From Flagellimonas abyssi (GTDB lineage: Bacteria > Bacteroidota > Bacteroidia > Flavobacteriales > Flavobacteriaceae): 64,000 bases of DNA. A program made the translations under genes and the position numbers. This document shows positions 25,049 to 35,000 of this stretch, one piece after another. The DNA is taken from assembly GCF_019457905.1 (NCBI RefSeq), contig NZ_JAHZSV010000007.1:186001-250000 (forward strand), written 5' to 3'. Numbering within the stretch: the stretch's first letter is position 1; the number at the start of each line of letters is the position of its first letter. The notes under the pieces are model-generated. The model made no database searches and was not told the origin of the DNA. It worked only from the letters and a program-made list of their open reading frames with translations.

Positions 25049-27349
25049 ATGCAAAAAGAGATAAAACGAAACATTTCCCTAACTGGAGACATCAAATTTA
25101 CTGGCCTTCGCCTAAAAGAACCCATGCAAACCGCAGCAGGTTTTTTAGGTATTAAAGAAGCGCTACGACATAGCTTGAAGGAAATGGGAATTGTCAACTC
25201 CATGCGTAGCTTGCTGGAAATGAACCAAGAGGACGGTTTTCGTTGTCCCAGTTGCGCTTGGCCCGTTCCCGAGCATCCCTCCAAAATTGCAGAGTATTGT
25301 GAGAATGGGGCAAAAGCCTTGGCCGATGAAGCAACTAGAAATCATATTGGAGCAGATTTTTTTTCAGAACACTCGGTGGAGGAACTTTCCAGATTGAGTG
25401 ATTTTGAACTAAATAAACTAGGACGCATTGTAGAACCGATGGTTCTAAAGCCAAACAGTATTCACTATGAGCCCATCACTTGGCAAGATGCGTTTGAATT
25501 GATTTCGGATGAACTGCACCAATTACAAGACCCTAACGAGGCCATTTTTTATACTTCGGGCCGATCTAGCAACGAAGCCGCCTATCTCTATGGCATGTTT
25601 GCACGCGCTTTTGGCACCAACAATATGCCGGATTGCTCCAATATGTGCCATGAATCATCGGGCGTGGCACTTTCGGAGACTATGGGAATTGGGAAGGGGT
25701 CCGTAAAATTGGACGATTTATATGGTGCAGAAGTCATCTTGGTGGTAGGGCAAAACCCAGGCACGAATCATCCGAGGATGTTGTCGGCACTGGAAAAATG
25801 TAAACAAAATGGCGGTAAAATCATCAGTATAAATCCCCTTGCCGAGACGGGAATGGTCAACTTTAAAAATCCCCAAAGCGTTTCGGACATGTTGGGGAAC
25901 GGACAGGCCATGGCCGATGTTCATCTGCCTGTAAAAATCAACGAAGATGTAGCCTTGGCCAAATTGATCTTGAAAAAATTAGTGGCACTTGATGCCAAAA
26001 ATTCCAATGTGCTCGACCATGAGTTTATTGTGGAATACGTGGACGGTTATGATGATTTGTTGAAGGATTTGGAAAGCTACGATACGGAAAGCCTTCAAAA
26101 AAGATGCGGGGTGTACATGCGAAAAATTGATCAGGTTGTACAGGTGTTGGCCGAAAATTCAAAAATCGTGATTTGCTGGGCCATGGGCATTACCCAACAT
26201 AAAAATGCGGTGGACTGTATTAAGGAATATGTAAATATTTTGTTGCTGAAGGGAGCCGTTGGAAAACCGTTTGCAGGAACTTGTCCCGTGCGGGGCCACA
26301 GTAATGTACAGGGAGATCGCTCGGTGGGCATTATGCACTATGTGAACAAAACCTTGAACGAAAATATACAGAAGCACCTCAATTTTGACCCACCTACCGA
26401 AAAAGGATACGATACGGTGGAGGCCATCAAGGCCATGTACGAGAAAAAGGCCAAGGTCTTTGTCTGCTTGGGAGGAAATTTTGTAATGGCAGCCTCGGAC
26501 ACCCAATATACAGCCGAAGCGGTTCAAAATTGTGACCTTACCGTACAAATCAGCACCAAACTGAACCGAAGTCATTTAGTGACGGGCAAAACTGCATTGT
26601 TATTGCCCACTTTTGGGCGTTCTGAAAAAGATGAAAAGAATGGGGAGCTTCAATTTTTGACCATGGAAAGCAGTACGGGAAAGGTAAGGCAGAGCAAAGG
26701 ACTCCTAAAACCTGCTTCCGAGCACATCAAAAGTGAGCCAGAGATTATTTCTTTATTGGCCCACACTTATTTTAGGGGAAACCATTCCATGAACTGGTAC
26801 GAACTTGGACAAGATTACAATTTGATTCGGGAATTGATAGACAAAACCGTGAAGGGGTTCGAGAATACCAGCGAAGCGTCCAAAGGATTTGGCTATTATC
26901 TGCCCAACAATGTCCGTACGCGTGATTTTAGGATGCTACCCAATGGAATGGCACAATTGTCCATCACCCCATTGCCCGACCATCAATTGCAAGCTGATGA
27001 GTTATTGCTGATGACCATTCGCTCGCATGACCAGTTCAATACCACCATTTATGGATTGAACGACCGTTACCGCGGCATTCACAACGAGCGACGTGTTGTT
27101 TTTATGAATGCAGAGGATATGGCTGAAAAGGGACTAACCCAACTGGATGTGGTCCATTTGCATAGCAATTATGATGACATCCGAAGAACGGCAGAAAAGT
27201 TTATCGTGGTTCCCTATGAAATTCCGAAGGGCAATATGGCCGCTTATTTTCCTGAGACAAACATGTTGGTGCCCCACAATCAATTTGCGGACAAGAGCCA
27301 AACGCCCATTAGCAAATCCATTAAAGTTACCGTAGAAAAAGCTTCGTAA
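25049..27349 (+). CDS. FdhF/YdeP family molybdopterin oxidoreductase
   Basis: 766 residues. The N-terminal cysteine region GFRCPSCAWPVPEH and EYCENGAKALADEAT identify the YdeP branch of formate-dehydrogenase-like proteins. Then come FYTSGRSSNEAAYLYGMFAR, the molybdopterin-binding blocks PDCSNMCHESSG and VVGQNPGTNHPRM, CPVRGHSNVQGDR and, in the C-terminal MopB domain, TIYGLNDRYRG. No quinone-reducing or beta subunit is encoded nearby, typical for this branch. In E. coli YdeP is linked to acid resistance, but the reaction is unknown, so formate oxidation should not be assumed. Confidence 0.9.
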   Translation: MQKEIKRNISLTGDIKFTGLRLKEPMQTAAGFLGIKEALRHSLKEMGIVNSMRSLLEMNQEDGFRCPSCAWPVPEHPSKIAEYCENGAKALADEATRNHIGADFFSEHSVEELSRLSDFELNKLGRIVEPMVLKPNSIHYEPITWQDAFELISDELHQLQDPNEAIFYTSGRSSNEAAYLYGMFARAFGTNNMPDCSNMCHESSGVALSETMGIGKGSVKLDDLYGAEVILVVGQNPGTNHPRMLSALEKCKQNGGKIISINPLAETGMVNFKNPQSVSDMLGNGQAMADVHLPVKINEDVALAKLILKKLVALDAKNSNVLDHEFIVEYVDGYDDLLKDLESYDTESLQKRCGVYMRKIDQVVQVLAENSKIVICWAMGITQHKNAVDCIKEYVNILLLKGAVGKPFAGTCPVRGHSNVQGDRSVGIMHYVNKTLNENIQKHLNFDPPTEKGYDTVEAIKAMYEKKAKVFVCLGGNFVMAASDTQYTAEAVQNCDLTVQISTKLNRSHLVTGKTALLLPTFGRSEKDEKNGELQFLTMESSTGKVRQSKGLLKPASEHIKSEPEIISLLAHTYFRGNHSMNWYELGQDYNLIRELIDKTVKGFENTSEASKGFGYYLPNNVRTRDFRMLPNGMAQLSITPLPDHQLQADELLLMTIRSHDQFNTTIYGLNDRYRGIHNERRVVFMNAEDMAEKGLTQLDVVHLHSNYDDIRRTAEKFIVVPYEIPKGNMAAYFPETNMLVPHNQFADKSQTPISKSIKVTVEKAS

Positions 27350-27353
27350 TGTA

Positions 27354-28532
27354 TTATTTGAAGGCCTGAATACCCGTAATATCGGCTCCCGTAATCAACA
27401 AGTGGATATCGTGGGTACCTTCATAAGTGATTACACTTTCCAGGTTCATCATGTGGCGCATAATGCTGTACTCCCCAGTGATGCCCATTCCGCCCAAAAC
27501 TTGTCTTGCTTCGCGAGCGATTTTTATCGCCATCTCCACATTGTTCCGTTTGGCCATGGAAATCTGGGCCGTAGTTGCCTTGCCCTCGTTCTTTAACTGT
27601 CCCAAACGAAAAGCCAACAACTGGGCCTTGGTAATCTCTGTGATCATTTCGGCCAATTTCTTTTGCTGAAGTTGGTATGCGGCAATAGGTTTTCCAAACT
27701 GTTCGCGCTCCTTGGCGTAACGGAGTGCGGTATCGTAGCAGTCCATGGCTGCTCCAATGGCTCCCCAGGCAATGCCGTAGCGCGCAGAATCCAAACAACC
27801 CAATGGTGCTCCAAGTCCACTTTTACCAGGTAAAAGATTCTCTTTTGGCACTTTCACATTATCAAAAATAAGCTCACCAGTAGCTGATGCCCTTAACGAC
27901 CATTTGTTGTGGGTCTCTGGTGTGGAAAAGCCTTCCATGCCACGCTCCACAATAAGCCCATGGATTCGGCCCTCTTCATTTTTGGCCCAAACAACCGCAA
28001 TATCGGCAAATGGTGAGTTGGAAATCCACAGTTTGGCACCATTGAGTAGGTAATGGTCACCTGCATCCTTGAATTTGGTTTCCATACCGCCAGGGTTAGA
28101 TCCGTGGTTGGGCTCGGTGAGTCCAAAACAGCCCATCCACTCCCCTGTTGCCAACTTTGGAAGATATTTTTTACGCTGTTCTTCGTTCCCGTATGCAAAA
28201 ATCGGATACATTACCAAGGAAGACTGAACGGACGCAGTTGAACGAACCCCGCTATCGCCACGCTCTATCTCTTGCATGATCAAACCATAACTGATTTGGT
28301 CCAACCCTGCGCCACCGTATTCTTCAGGGATGTAGGGACCAAAAGCACCAATTTCGGCCAACCCTTCAATAATCTGTTCAGGGAACTCTGCTTTTTGGGC
28401 ATATTCTTCAATGATCGGGGATATATCGCGCTTTACCCATTGGCGGGCAGCATCACGGACCAGTTTATGCTCCTCCGAAAGTAAATCGTCTAAGTTGTAG
28501 TAATCCGGGGCTTCAAATAAGTCGGGCTTCAT
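27354..28532 (-). CDS. Acyl-CoA dehydrogenase, glutaryl-CoA dehydrogenase type
   Basis: 392 residues. FAD and substrate motifs of the acyl-CoA dehydrogenase fold are visible: CFGLTEPNHGSNPGGMETKF, KLWISNSPFADIAVVWAK and the C-terminal TYEGTHDIHLLITGADITGIQAF, where Glu371 is the catalytic base. The YEGTHDIHxLIxGxxITG ending is characteristic of glutaryl-CoA dehydrogenase, which oxidises and decarboxylates glutaryl-CoA to crotonyl-CoA in lysine and tryptophan breakdown. The gene stands alone and converges on the YdeP-type gene. Confidence 0.88.
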   Translation of the reverse strand: MKPDLFEAPDYYNLDDLLSEEHKLVRDAARQWVKRDISPIIEEYAQKAEFPEQIIEGLAEIGAFGPYIPEEYGGAGLDQISYGLIMQEIERGDSGVRSTASVQSSLVMYPIFAYGNEEQRKKYLPKLATGEWMGCFGLTEPNHGSNPGGMETKFKDAGDHYLLNGAKLWISNSPFADIAVVWAKNEEGRIHGLIVERGMEGFSTPETHNKWSLRASATGELIFDNVKVPKENLLPGKSGLGAPLGCLDSARYGIAWGAIGAAMDCYDTALRYAKEREQFGKPIAAYQLQQKKLAEMITEITKAQLLAFRLGQLKNEGKATTAQISMAKRNNVEMAIKIAREARQVLGGMGITGEYSIMRHMMNLESVITYEGTHDIHLLITGADITGIQAFK

Positions 28533-28575
28533 TCAGAATAAATTTTAGTAAATATAACATTTCATCGGCTCATTG

Positions 28576-29286
28576 TTACATTTTCAAATAAAATGCTTGG
28601 GTCAATTTTATGTATGCTTCGGTGTATTGGTGCCGTTCTTTTTCGATTGTCAAGGTATCGATATTGGTTTGATCATCAAAAAAACTGAACTCCATTAAAC
28701 TTCTTTTAAAATCTGAATCTGGATTTCCTTTTACCCTTGTGATCCTATTTGGAAACAATCCCACACGTTTGGCCAGTTCAACAAAACTTTCTTCTTCTTT
28801 AAAAGGAACGATAACTGCAAAAGTTCCTTTTTCCGTCAAAAATTGGGGTACGCCTTGAAGCAATTCATCAAAGGGCAAGGAACTGTTTTGTCGCGCAGTG
28901 TCTCTGGATGTATCGCCACTCGTAACATCTTCGGCGTAAAATGGCGGGTTGGAAACAATCAAGTCGTACTTGTCATCCATTTCGCCCACAAACTCATCAA
29001 AGCCTGCATGGTAACAGAATAGCCTATCTCCCCACGGCGATGCCTCAAAATTGGCAACACATTGCTCGTAGGCGGCATCATCCAACTCAATGGCATCTAT
29101 GGTTTCGGCAGACGAACGCTGTGCAAGTTGCAAAGCAATGAGGCCGGTTCCTGCACCAATATCCAAAATGGATTCCGGTTGATTTGCCAATGACGCCCAA
29201 GCACCTAATAAAACGCCATCGGTGCCCACCTTCATGGCACATTGGTCTTGATGGATGGTAAATTCTTTGAATTTGAATGGTTTCAT
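28576..29286 (-). CDS. yfiC: tRNA1(Val) (adenine(37)-N6)-methyltransferase
   Basis: 236 residues. Class I SAM methyltransferase fold with glycine-rich loop ILDIGAGTGLIALQLA, acidic motif AIELDDAAYEQC and the amino-methyltransferase catalytic motif IVSNPPFY. The N-terminal FKFKEFTIHQDQCAMKVGTDGVLLGAW is the TrmN6/YfiC signature. It methylates N6 of A37 in tRNA-Val. It is 43 bases upstream of the acyl-CoA dehydrogenase gene on the same strand. Confidence 0.92.
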   Translation of the reverse strand: MKPFKFKEFTIHQDQCAMKVGTDGVLLGAWASLANQPESILDIGAGTGLIALQLAQRSSAETIDAIELDDAAYEQCVANFEASPWGDRLFCYHAGFDEFVGEMDDKYDLIVSNPPFYAEDVTSGDTSRDTARQNSSLPFDELLQGVPQFLTEKGTFAVIVPFKEEESFVELAKRVGLFPNRITRVKGNPDSDFKRSLMEFSFFDDQTNIDTLTIEKERHQYTEAYIKLTQAFYLKM

Positions 29287-29335
29287 TGCATCAAAGATAA
29301 GGTAATCCGTGTGCTCGATTTTGAAATATCAATTG

Positions 29336-29375
29336 AAACAGGGCATCCGTTGGTTCAAACAGGGCATCCGTTAAT
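29336..29375 (+). promoter_or_regulatory. Tandem LytTR-box-like direct repeats upstream of an outer-membrane protein gene
   Basis: AAACAGGGCATCCGTT occurs twice with a 21-base period (29336-29351 and 29357-29372). Within the copies, TCCGTTGGT (29346-29354) and TCCGTTAAT (29367-29375) are separated by 12 bases. LytTR-domain regulators bind two imperfect 9-base direct repeats of consensus [TA][AC][CA]GTTN[AG][TG] spaced 12-13 bases, and both halves fit it. A closely related element lies at 50639-50669. The next gene begins 100 bases downstream. Confidence 0.6.
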
Positions 29376-29474
29376 TACTTTCCTAAAGGTGGCACCAATA
29401 TGCTTAATTCGCCATCAAATTCTGGGGATATTCCCCAATAAAATTATTACCAAATTATCTAAACTTTAATCATT

Positions 29475-30050
29475 ATGAAGAAAATCATTTTTTCATTCCT
29501 ACTTACGCTCGCCGCAGTACAAGTTTCAGAAGCGCAAGAGCAAGGTAAATTCCGTGTTGGCTTGGAGGTAGGTTATACTGTACCCGATGGTGGAGGTGGC
29601 ATATTTCTCGCTATAGAACCAAAGTACAATATCGCCGATAACATGAATGTTGGCCTTCGATTTGAATCTGCGGCCATGGCAAAAAATTTTGGTTCATTTG
29701 AAACTTCTCTTTCATCAAGTGTGTCCTACTCAGGCACATTTGATTATTACCTTTCTTTGGGCAGTTCTTCTGTTGCACCATTCATCGGTGCTGGTGTTGG
29801 TTACCACCAGCCGGGGACTATTGGTTTTGATAACGATTCGTATGATGAAGAATTACTAGAGGCCGACATTCTAGTAGATGGAAAATTTGGCGGTCTTATT
29901 AGAGCAGGTTTTGAAGCTGGCAAGTTTAGGTTGGCCGCGACTTACAACCTTGTTGGCAAATCCGAATTGCTAGAGGCAGTAGAAGTCAAAAACTCCTACT
30001 TGGGCATATCACTAGGTTTTTACCTAGGTGGTGGCAAGTGGAAAAAATAA
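29475..30050 (+). CDS. Outer membrane beta-barrel protein
   Basis: 191 residues with a clear signal peptide (cleavage after SEA). The mature part alternates hydrophobic and polar residues in eight or so strands, with family patterns FRVGLEVGYTVPDGGGG, APFIGAGVGYHQPG and a terminal SYLGISLGFYLGGG. This is the small OmpA/OmpX-like porin fold (PF13568 type) common in Bacteroidota. Function is unknown. The tandem LytTR-box-like element 100 bases upstream suggests regulated expression. Confidence 0.82.
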   Translation: MKKIIFSFLLTLAAVQVSEAQEQGKFRVGLEVGYTVPDGGGGIFLAIEPKYNIADNMNVGLRFESAAMAKNFGSFETSLSSSVSYSGTFDYYLSLGSSSVAPFIGAGVGYHQPGTIGFDNDSYDEELLEADILVDGKFGGLIRAGFEAGKFRLAATYNLVGKSELLEAVEVKNSYLGISLGFYLGGGKWKK

Positions 30051-30073
30051 AATTCCGTCGAGTTTTGTTATGT

Positions 30074-30101
30074 AAAGAGGGGGCAATTTTGCCTCCTTTT
30101 T
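30074..30101. terminator. Rho-independent terminator
   Basis: Stem GGGGGC (30079-30084) / GCCTCC (30091-30096) with one G-T pair, loop AATTTT, then T5. It lies between the convergent outer-membrane protein gene and rimM and could act on both sides. Confidence 0.75.
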
Positions 30102-30104
30102 ATT

Positions 30105-30632
30105 TTATCCAAGATATAAATCTACCAAACCTTCGGGAGTTTTAACATGGATGGTTTTGTTCTCCCTGTCTACTTTGGCAATGATATCATCACTAACAGG
30201 AATCAACAGTTCCTTATCTCCCTTTTTAATTTCAAACAAATCCTGTGATGCACTATCGTTCACGGATTCTATGATACCGATATCACCGTGAACCTCATCC
30301 ATAACGGTAAAACCGATTACTTCATGGAAATAAAACTTGTTTCCCTTTAGCGGCGGCAACATGGTAAGTGGCAGATAAAGCTCCGAACCGACAATATTAT
30401 CGGCACTGGATTCGTCCTTTACCTCTTCAAAATCGATGCGTAAAAGGTTGGATTTATGCAGTCGGCATCTATCAATAAAAAATGGAATCAGGTTGTTTCC
30501 AAAAGAAACAAGCACTGATTCCATATTCTCGTAGATATGGGGTTCATCGGTGTCCAATTTGACCAACACCTCGCCCTTAAAACTATATTTTGAAACGACT
30601 TTGCCCAAATAGAAGCAGTCTTCCTTGCGCAT
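30105..30632 (-). CDS. rimM: Ribosome maturation factor RimM
   Basis: 175 residues. N-terminal RimM barrel begins FYLGKVVSKYSFKGEVLVKLDTDEP; a PRC-barrel follows with GFTVMDEVHGDIGIIESV and the family ending LLIPVSDDIIAKVDRENKTI. RimM binds uS19 and helps 30S head assembly. It follows rpsP by 12 bases on the same strand, a conserved pairing in bacteria. Confidence 0.95.
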   Translation of the reverse strand: MRKEDCFYLGKVVSKYSFKGEVLVKLDTDEPHIYENMESVLVSFGNNLIPFFIDRCRLHKSNLLRIDFEEVKDESSADNIVGSELYLPLTMLPPLKGNKFYFHEVIGFTVMDEVHGDIGIIESVNDSASQDLFEIKKGDKELLIPVSDDIIAKVDRENKTIHVKTPEGLVDLYLG

Positions 30633-30644
30633 TGTCTTACGTTT

Positions 30645-31208
30645 CTATTCTTCCTTTTTGTCAGCTTCTTCAGCAGCAGGAGTCTCTTCTGCTGGCGCTT
30701 CAGTTTCCTCAGTTGAAGCTTCGGCTATTTCTTCTGCAGCTTCCTCGGCTACTTCCTCCTCAGGTAATGCAGCAGCAGCTCTTTTTTCGTTGGCCTCTTT
30801 TTCAGCAGCCAATGCTTGAGCTCTAGCTTCTGCATCAGCCTTGCTCAATCCATCTTTCTTATCTTGGATTTTTTGCTCTTTCTCCTCCAACCAAGCGTTG
30901 AATTTCTCTTCTGCCTGCTCTTCGGTCAATGCTCCTTTGCGAACACCGCCCAACAAGTGATGCTTCAACAAAACACCTTTGTAAGAAAGGATTGCTCTTG
31001 CAGTATCTGTTGGTTGTGCACCATTTTGTAACCATTTTACAGAACCATCAACATCTAGGTTGATTGTAGCTGGATTGGTGTTTGGGTTGTATGTACCCAA
31101 TTTCTCCAAAAATTTACCGTCTCTTTTTGCTCTAACATCGGCAGCAACTACCCAATAGAATGGCTTACCTTTTTTACCGTGTCTCTGAAGTCTAATCTTT
31201 ACTGGCAT
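30645..31208 (-). CDS. rpsP: 30S ribosomal protein S16 with extended acidic tail
   Basis: 187 residues. The first ~85 form a standard bS16 (MPVKIRLQRHGKKGKPFYWV, RDGKFLEKLGTYNP, PTDTARAIL). The remaining ~100 residues are a charged helical stretch and a low-complexity Ala/Glu tail, making the protein twice the usual bacterial length; long S16 tails are usual in Bacteroidota. First gene of rpsP-rimM. Confidence 0.96.
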   Translation of the reverse strand: MPVKIRLQRHGKKGKPFYWVVAADVRAKRDGKFLEKLGTYNPNTNPATINLDVDGSVKWLQNGAQPTDTARAILSYKGVLLKHHLLGGVRKGALTEEQAEEKFNAWLEEKEQKIQDKKDGLSKADAEARAQALAAEKEANEKRAAAALPEEEVAEEAAEEIAEASTEETEAPAEETPAAEEADKKEE

Positions 31209-31474
31209 ATCACATTAATTTGTAGGGGTGCCCGACCCTTGTTATTAATTCTTTTTTATCGCTTTTTCCATTAAGCGGGTGCAAATATACACTTATTTGT
31301 TTATAGCACAGCGTTTAGGGCAAAAAAAGTTAAATGCATTTAACAACTGAACCCCATACCGTTAAACCTATCACAAACCATCCCAACTATTTGTTATTCT
31401 GACATTTAACCTTAACTTATGTAGTGAAGTCATCGAAAGTCGATGGCCCATAACCGATAAAATGTAGATAGATT

Positions 31475-31930
31475 ATGAAGTATACTGTAGAAATGTCGAA
31501 CAAATTGAACGAACTTTTGGAAAGAACCTACGATGCTGAGAAAGGATTTAAACAAGCAGCTGAAAAGGTAGACAATAAAACCATTAAGCAATTCTTTATG
31601 GATAGATCCAATCAACGTCAAAATTTTGCAAAAGAACTTAAGGCTGAAATTATGTCGTTCGGAGAAAAACCTGAAGATAGCGGTAGTGCAAAAGGCACAT
31701 TACACCGATCTTGGATTAATTTTAAATCTTTGTTTTCTTCCAATAGTGAAGAAGCAATGTTAGAAGAGGTGCATCGTGGAGAAAAAGAGGCTATAGAAAC
31801 CTATAACGACATACTGCAAGACAAAGATTTTGTATTGCCCCCAACCACCGAGAGTCTACTGATGAAACACAGAAATGCCATCAGAGACACTTTGGAAACG
31901 GCAAATATATTCGAAACAGCAGTATCGTAA
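31475..31930 (+). CDS. PA2169/DUF2383 four-helix-bundle protein
   Basis: 151 residues, all helical. The ferritin-like DUF2383 pattern is present: SNKLNELLERTYDAEKGFKQAAEKV, RQNFAKELKAEI, GSAKGTLHRSWINFKSLF and EEVHRGEKEAIETYNDIL. Such proteins are often stress- or stationary-phase-induced; metal binding is possible but not shown. The start at 31475 gives the usual MKY...SNKLNELL N-terminus. It stands alone, followed by a strong terminator. Confidence 0.88.
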   Translation: MKYTVEMSNKLNELLERTYDAEKGFKQAAEKVDNKTIKQFFMDRSNQRQNFAKELKAEIMSFGEKPEDSGSAKGTLHRSWINFKSLFSSNSEEAMLEEVHRGEKEAIETYNDILQDKDFVLPPTTESLLMKHRNAIRDTLETANIFETAVS

Positions 31931-31959
31931 TTCCAAAAGTCACTAGATACAAGCAGAAA

Positions 31960-31986
31960 AGCTGGGATTTATTCCCGGCTTTTTTT
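31960..31986 (+). terminator. Rho-independent terminator after the DUF2383 gene
   Basis: AGCTGGGA (31960-31967) pairs with TCCCGGCT (31973-31980, one T-G pair) around TTTAT, followed by T6. Confidence 0.85.
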
Positions 31987-32074
31987 AGTTGATAACTCCT
32001 CACAACTCTTTTTCACCAAATCTATCTTCTTCCGTAATTTTATTCATTCTTTTTTCGACCGAGACTGTTAGCTT

Positions 32075-35000
32075 ATGTATTTGATTTTTGATACCGAAAC
32101 CACTGGCTTGCCCAAACGTTGGGATGCCCCCATTACCGACACCGACAACTGGCCACGATGCGTTCAGATAGCTTGGCAGTTGCACGACGAACTTGGTAAT
32201 CTGATAGAACATCAGGATTTTTTGGTAAAACCCGAAGGATTCAACATTCCCTACGAGGCCGAACAGATTCACGGTATATCCACAGCTTTGGCCGAAGAAA
32301 AAGGAGTGCCTTTGAGCGAAGTCCTGGAAGCGTTCAACAGGGCATTGCTACAAACCAAATTTGTGGTGGGCCAAAATGTGGGCTTCGATATCAATATTAT
32401 GGGATGTGAATTCCACCGTGAGGAAGTGCAAAGTCCCCTAACGGAACTTCCCGTGCTAGACACCTGTACCGAGCATACCGCGGAACTCTGTAAAATACCC
32501 GGAGGACGTGGTGGTAAATTCAAGCTGCCAACCTTGACAGAGCTCCACGAGTTCCTGTTCGGTGAGCCCTTCGCCGAAGCACACAACGCAACTGCGGATG
32601 TGGAAGCTACGACCCGTTGCTTTTTGGAATTGGTCCGCAAAAAACAATATTCCTACCAAGAACTCGATGTTCAACCCGATTATTTTGAGCGATTCTCCAA
32701 AGCCAATCCGCAGGAAATAGAGCTTATTGGGTTAAAGCACATCAACCTAAAGGCAGCATCCAAAGAAATTGCCGATGCCCTTTGGGCAGAAGATACGGGT
32801 GGCATTTCCGACGAGGAAATCCAAGAGAACGTGGAGACTTTGGAAGATGAACCTTTTGTTCATTTGCACAATCACTCCCAGTTTTCCGTACTTCAGTCCA
32901 CCATCAACATAAAGGATTTGGTCAAGGCCACAGCTGATCACGGTATGCCTGCCGTTGCATTGACCGACCATGCCAACATGATGGGCGCTTTTCACTTTGT
33001 AAAAGAAGTGATGGGGCATAACAAAGCGGTAAAGGCTAAAAACGAAGAATTGATAGCCAACGGTGAACAACCGACCGAGAAAGAAATCACTCCCATTGTG
33101 GGCTGTGAATTCTTTGTGTGCGAAGACCATACCAATAAAAATGTAAAGGACTACGGGCATCAAATAGTGCTGCTGGCCAAAAACAAAAAAGGGTATCATA
33201 ACTTGGCAAAAATGTCATCCATTGCCTATACCAATGGGTTTTACTACGTACCCAGAATCGACAAAAAAGTCATTGAGCAATACAAGGAAGACATCATCGC
33301 CCTTACGGGAAACCTATATGGTGAAGTGCCCAATAAAATCTTGAATGTTGGTGAAAACCAGGCCGAAGAGGCACTTTTATGGTGGAAAGAGCAATTTGGT
33401 GACGATTTTTACATCGAAATCATGCGTCACGGTCAAGAAGACGAAGATCGCGTCAATCAAGTTTTGGTGCGTATGGCCAAGGACCATAACGTAAAACTGG
33501 TCGCCACCAACAATACCTATTACTGCGATAAAAAAGATGCCGAAGCACACGATATTTTATTGTGTGTAAAGGACGGGGAAAAACAATCCACACCCATCGG
33601 TCGGGGGCGGGGATATCGTTACGGCTTGCCCAACCAAGAGTACTACTTTAAGTCTTCAGACGAAATGAAGGAGCTCTTCAAGGATTTGCCCGAAGCCATT
33701 TTGAATATCAAGGAAATCGTGGACAAAATTGAGCCATACGACCTTGCAAGTGATATTTTGCTGCCCAAATTCAGTATTCCCGAAGAGTTCAAGGACCCAC
33801 AAGACGATGTAGATGGAGGTAACCGTGGTGAGAACGCCTACTTAAGGCACATTACCTACAAGGGCGCCGAAAAACGTTACGGAGAACTTACGGACGAAAT
33901 CAGGGATCGGATAGATTTTGAGTTGGAAATTATCAAAAACTCAGGCTATCCGGGATACTTTTTGATTGTGGAGGACTTTATCCGGGAAGCACGGAATATG
34001 GATGTTTCCGTAGGACCGGGCCGAGGTTCCGCAGCAGGTTCGGTGGTAGCGTACTGCTTGACGATCACCAACATCGACCCCTTGAAATACGACCTGCTTT
34101 TTGAGCGGTTCCTGAATCCGGACAGGGTATCGATGCCCGATATCGATATTGATTTTGATGATGAGGGACGAAGCCGCGTGATGGACTACGTAATCAATAA
34201 ATACGGGGCCAACCAGGTGGCGCAGATTATTACCTATGGTACTATGGCGGCCAAATCGTCCATTCGAGATACGGCCAGAGTTTTAGATTTGCCTTTGGGC
34301 GATGCTGACCGTATTGCCAAATTAATTCCGAACATGTCCAAGCTCAACAAAATATTTGGGGTGGACGAAGCAGACCTAAAAAAGAAGTTCCGTTCTGAAG
34401 AACTCGAAAAGGTATATGAGCTCCTCAATATTGCCGAAACCGATGATTTGGAAGGCCAGACCTTAAAAATGGCCCGAGTGCTCGAAGGGTCTTTGCGAAA
34501 TACGGGAATCCATGCCTGTGGTGTTATCATCACCCCGGACGATATTACCAATTTTGTACCTGTATCCGTGGCCAAGGATTCTGACCTTTATGTTACCCAG
34601 TTCGATAACTCTGTAGTGGAAAGTGCCGGTCTGTTGAAAATGGATTTCTTAGGATTGAAAACCTTGACCTTGATCAAGGACACGGTCAAAATTGTAAAAG
34701 CAAGAACGGGAATAGAGTTGGTTCCCGATGATTTTCCGTTGGATGATGAAAAAACATATGAACTCTTCCAACGAGGTGAAACCGTAGGGGTGTTCCAGTA
34801 CGAATCCCCGGGGATGCAGAAACATATGAAAAACCTGAAACCTACGGTTTTTGATGACCTTATTGCTATGAACGCCCTGTACCGCCCGGGTCCAATGGAA
34901 TACATCCCTAGTTTTATAGCCCGTAAACATGGTGATGAAGAAATCACCTATGACCTTCCGGACATGGAAGAATACCTACAAGAAACCTACGGGATTACCG

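Noticed and set aside
25049..27349. Genuine formate dehydrogenase
   Set aside because: The N-terminal cysteine pattern and lack of electron-transfer subunits match the YdeP group, whose activity is undefined; a formate-specific selenocysteine or Cys motif is not seen.
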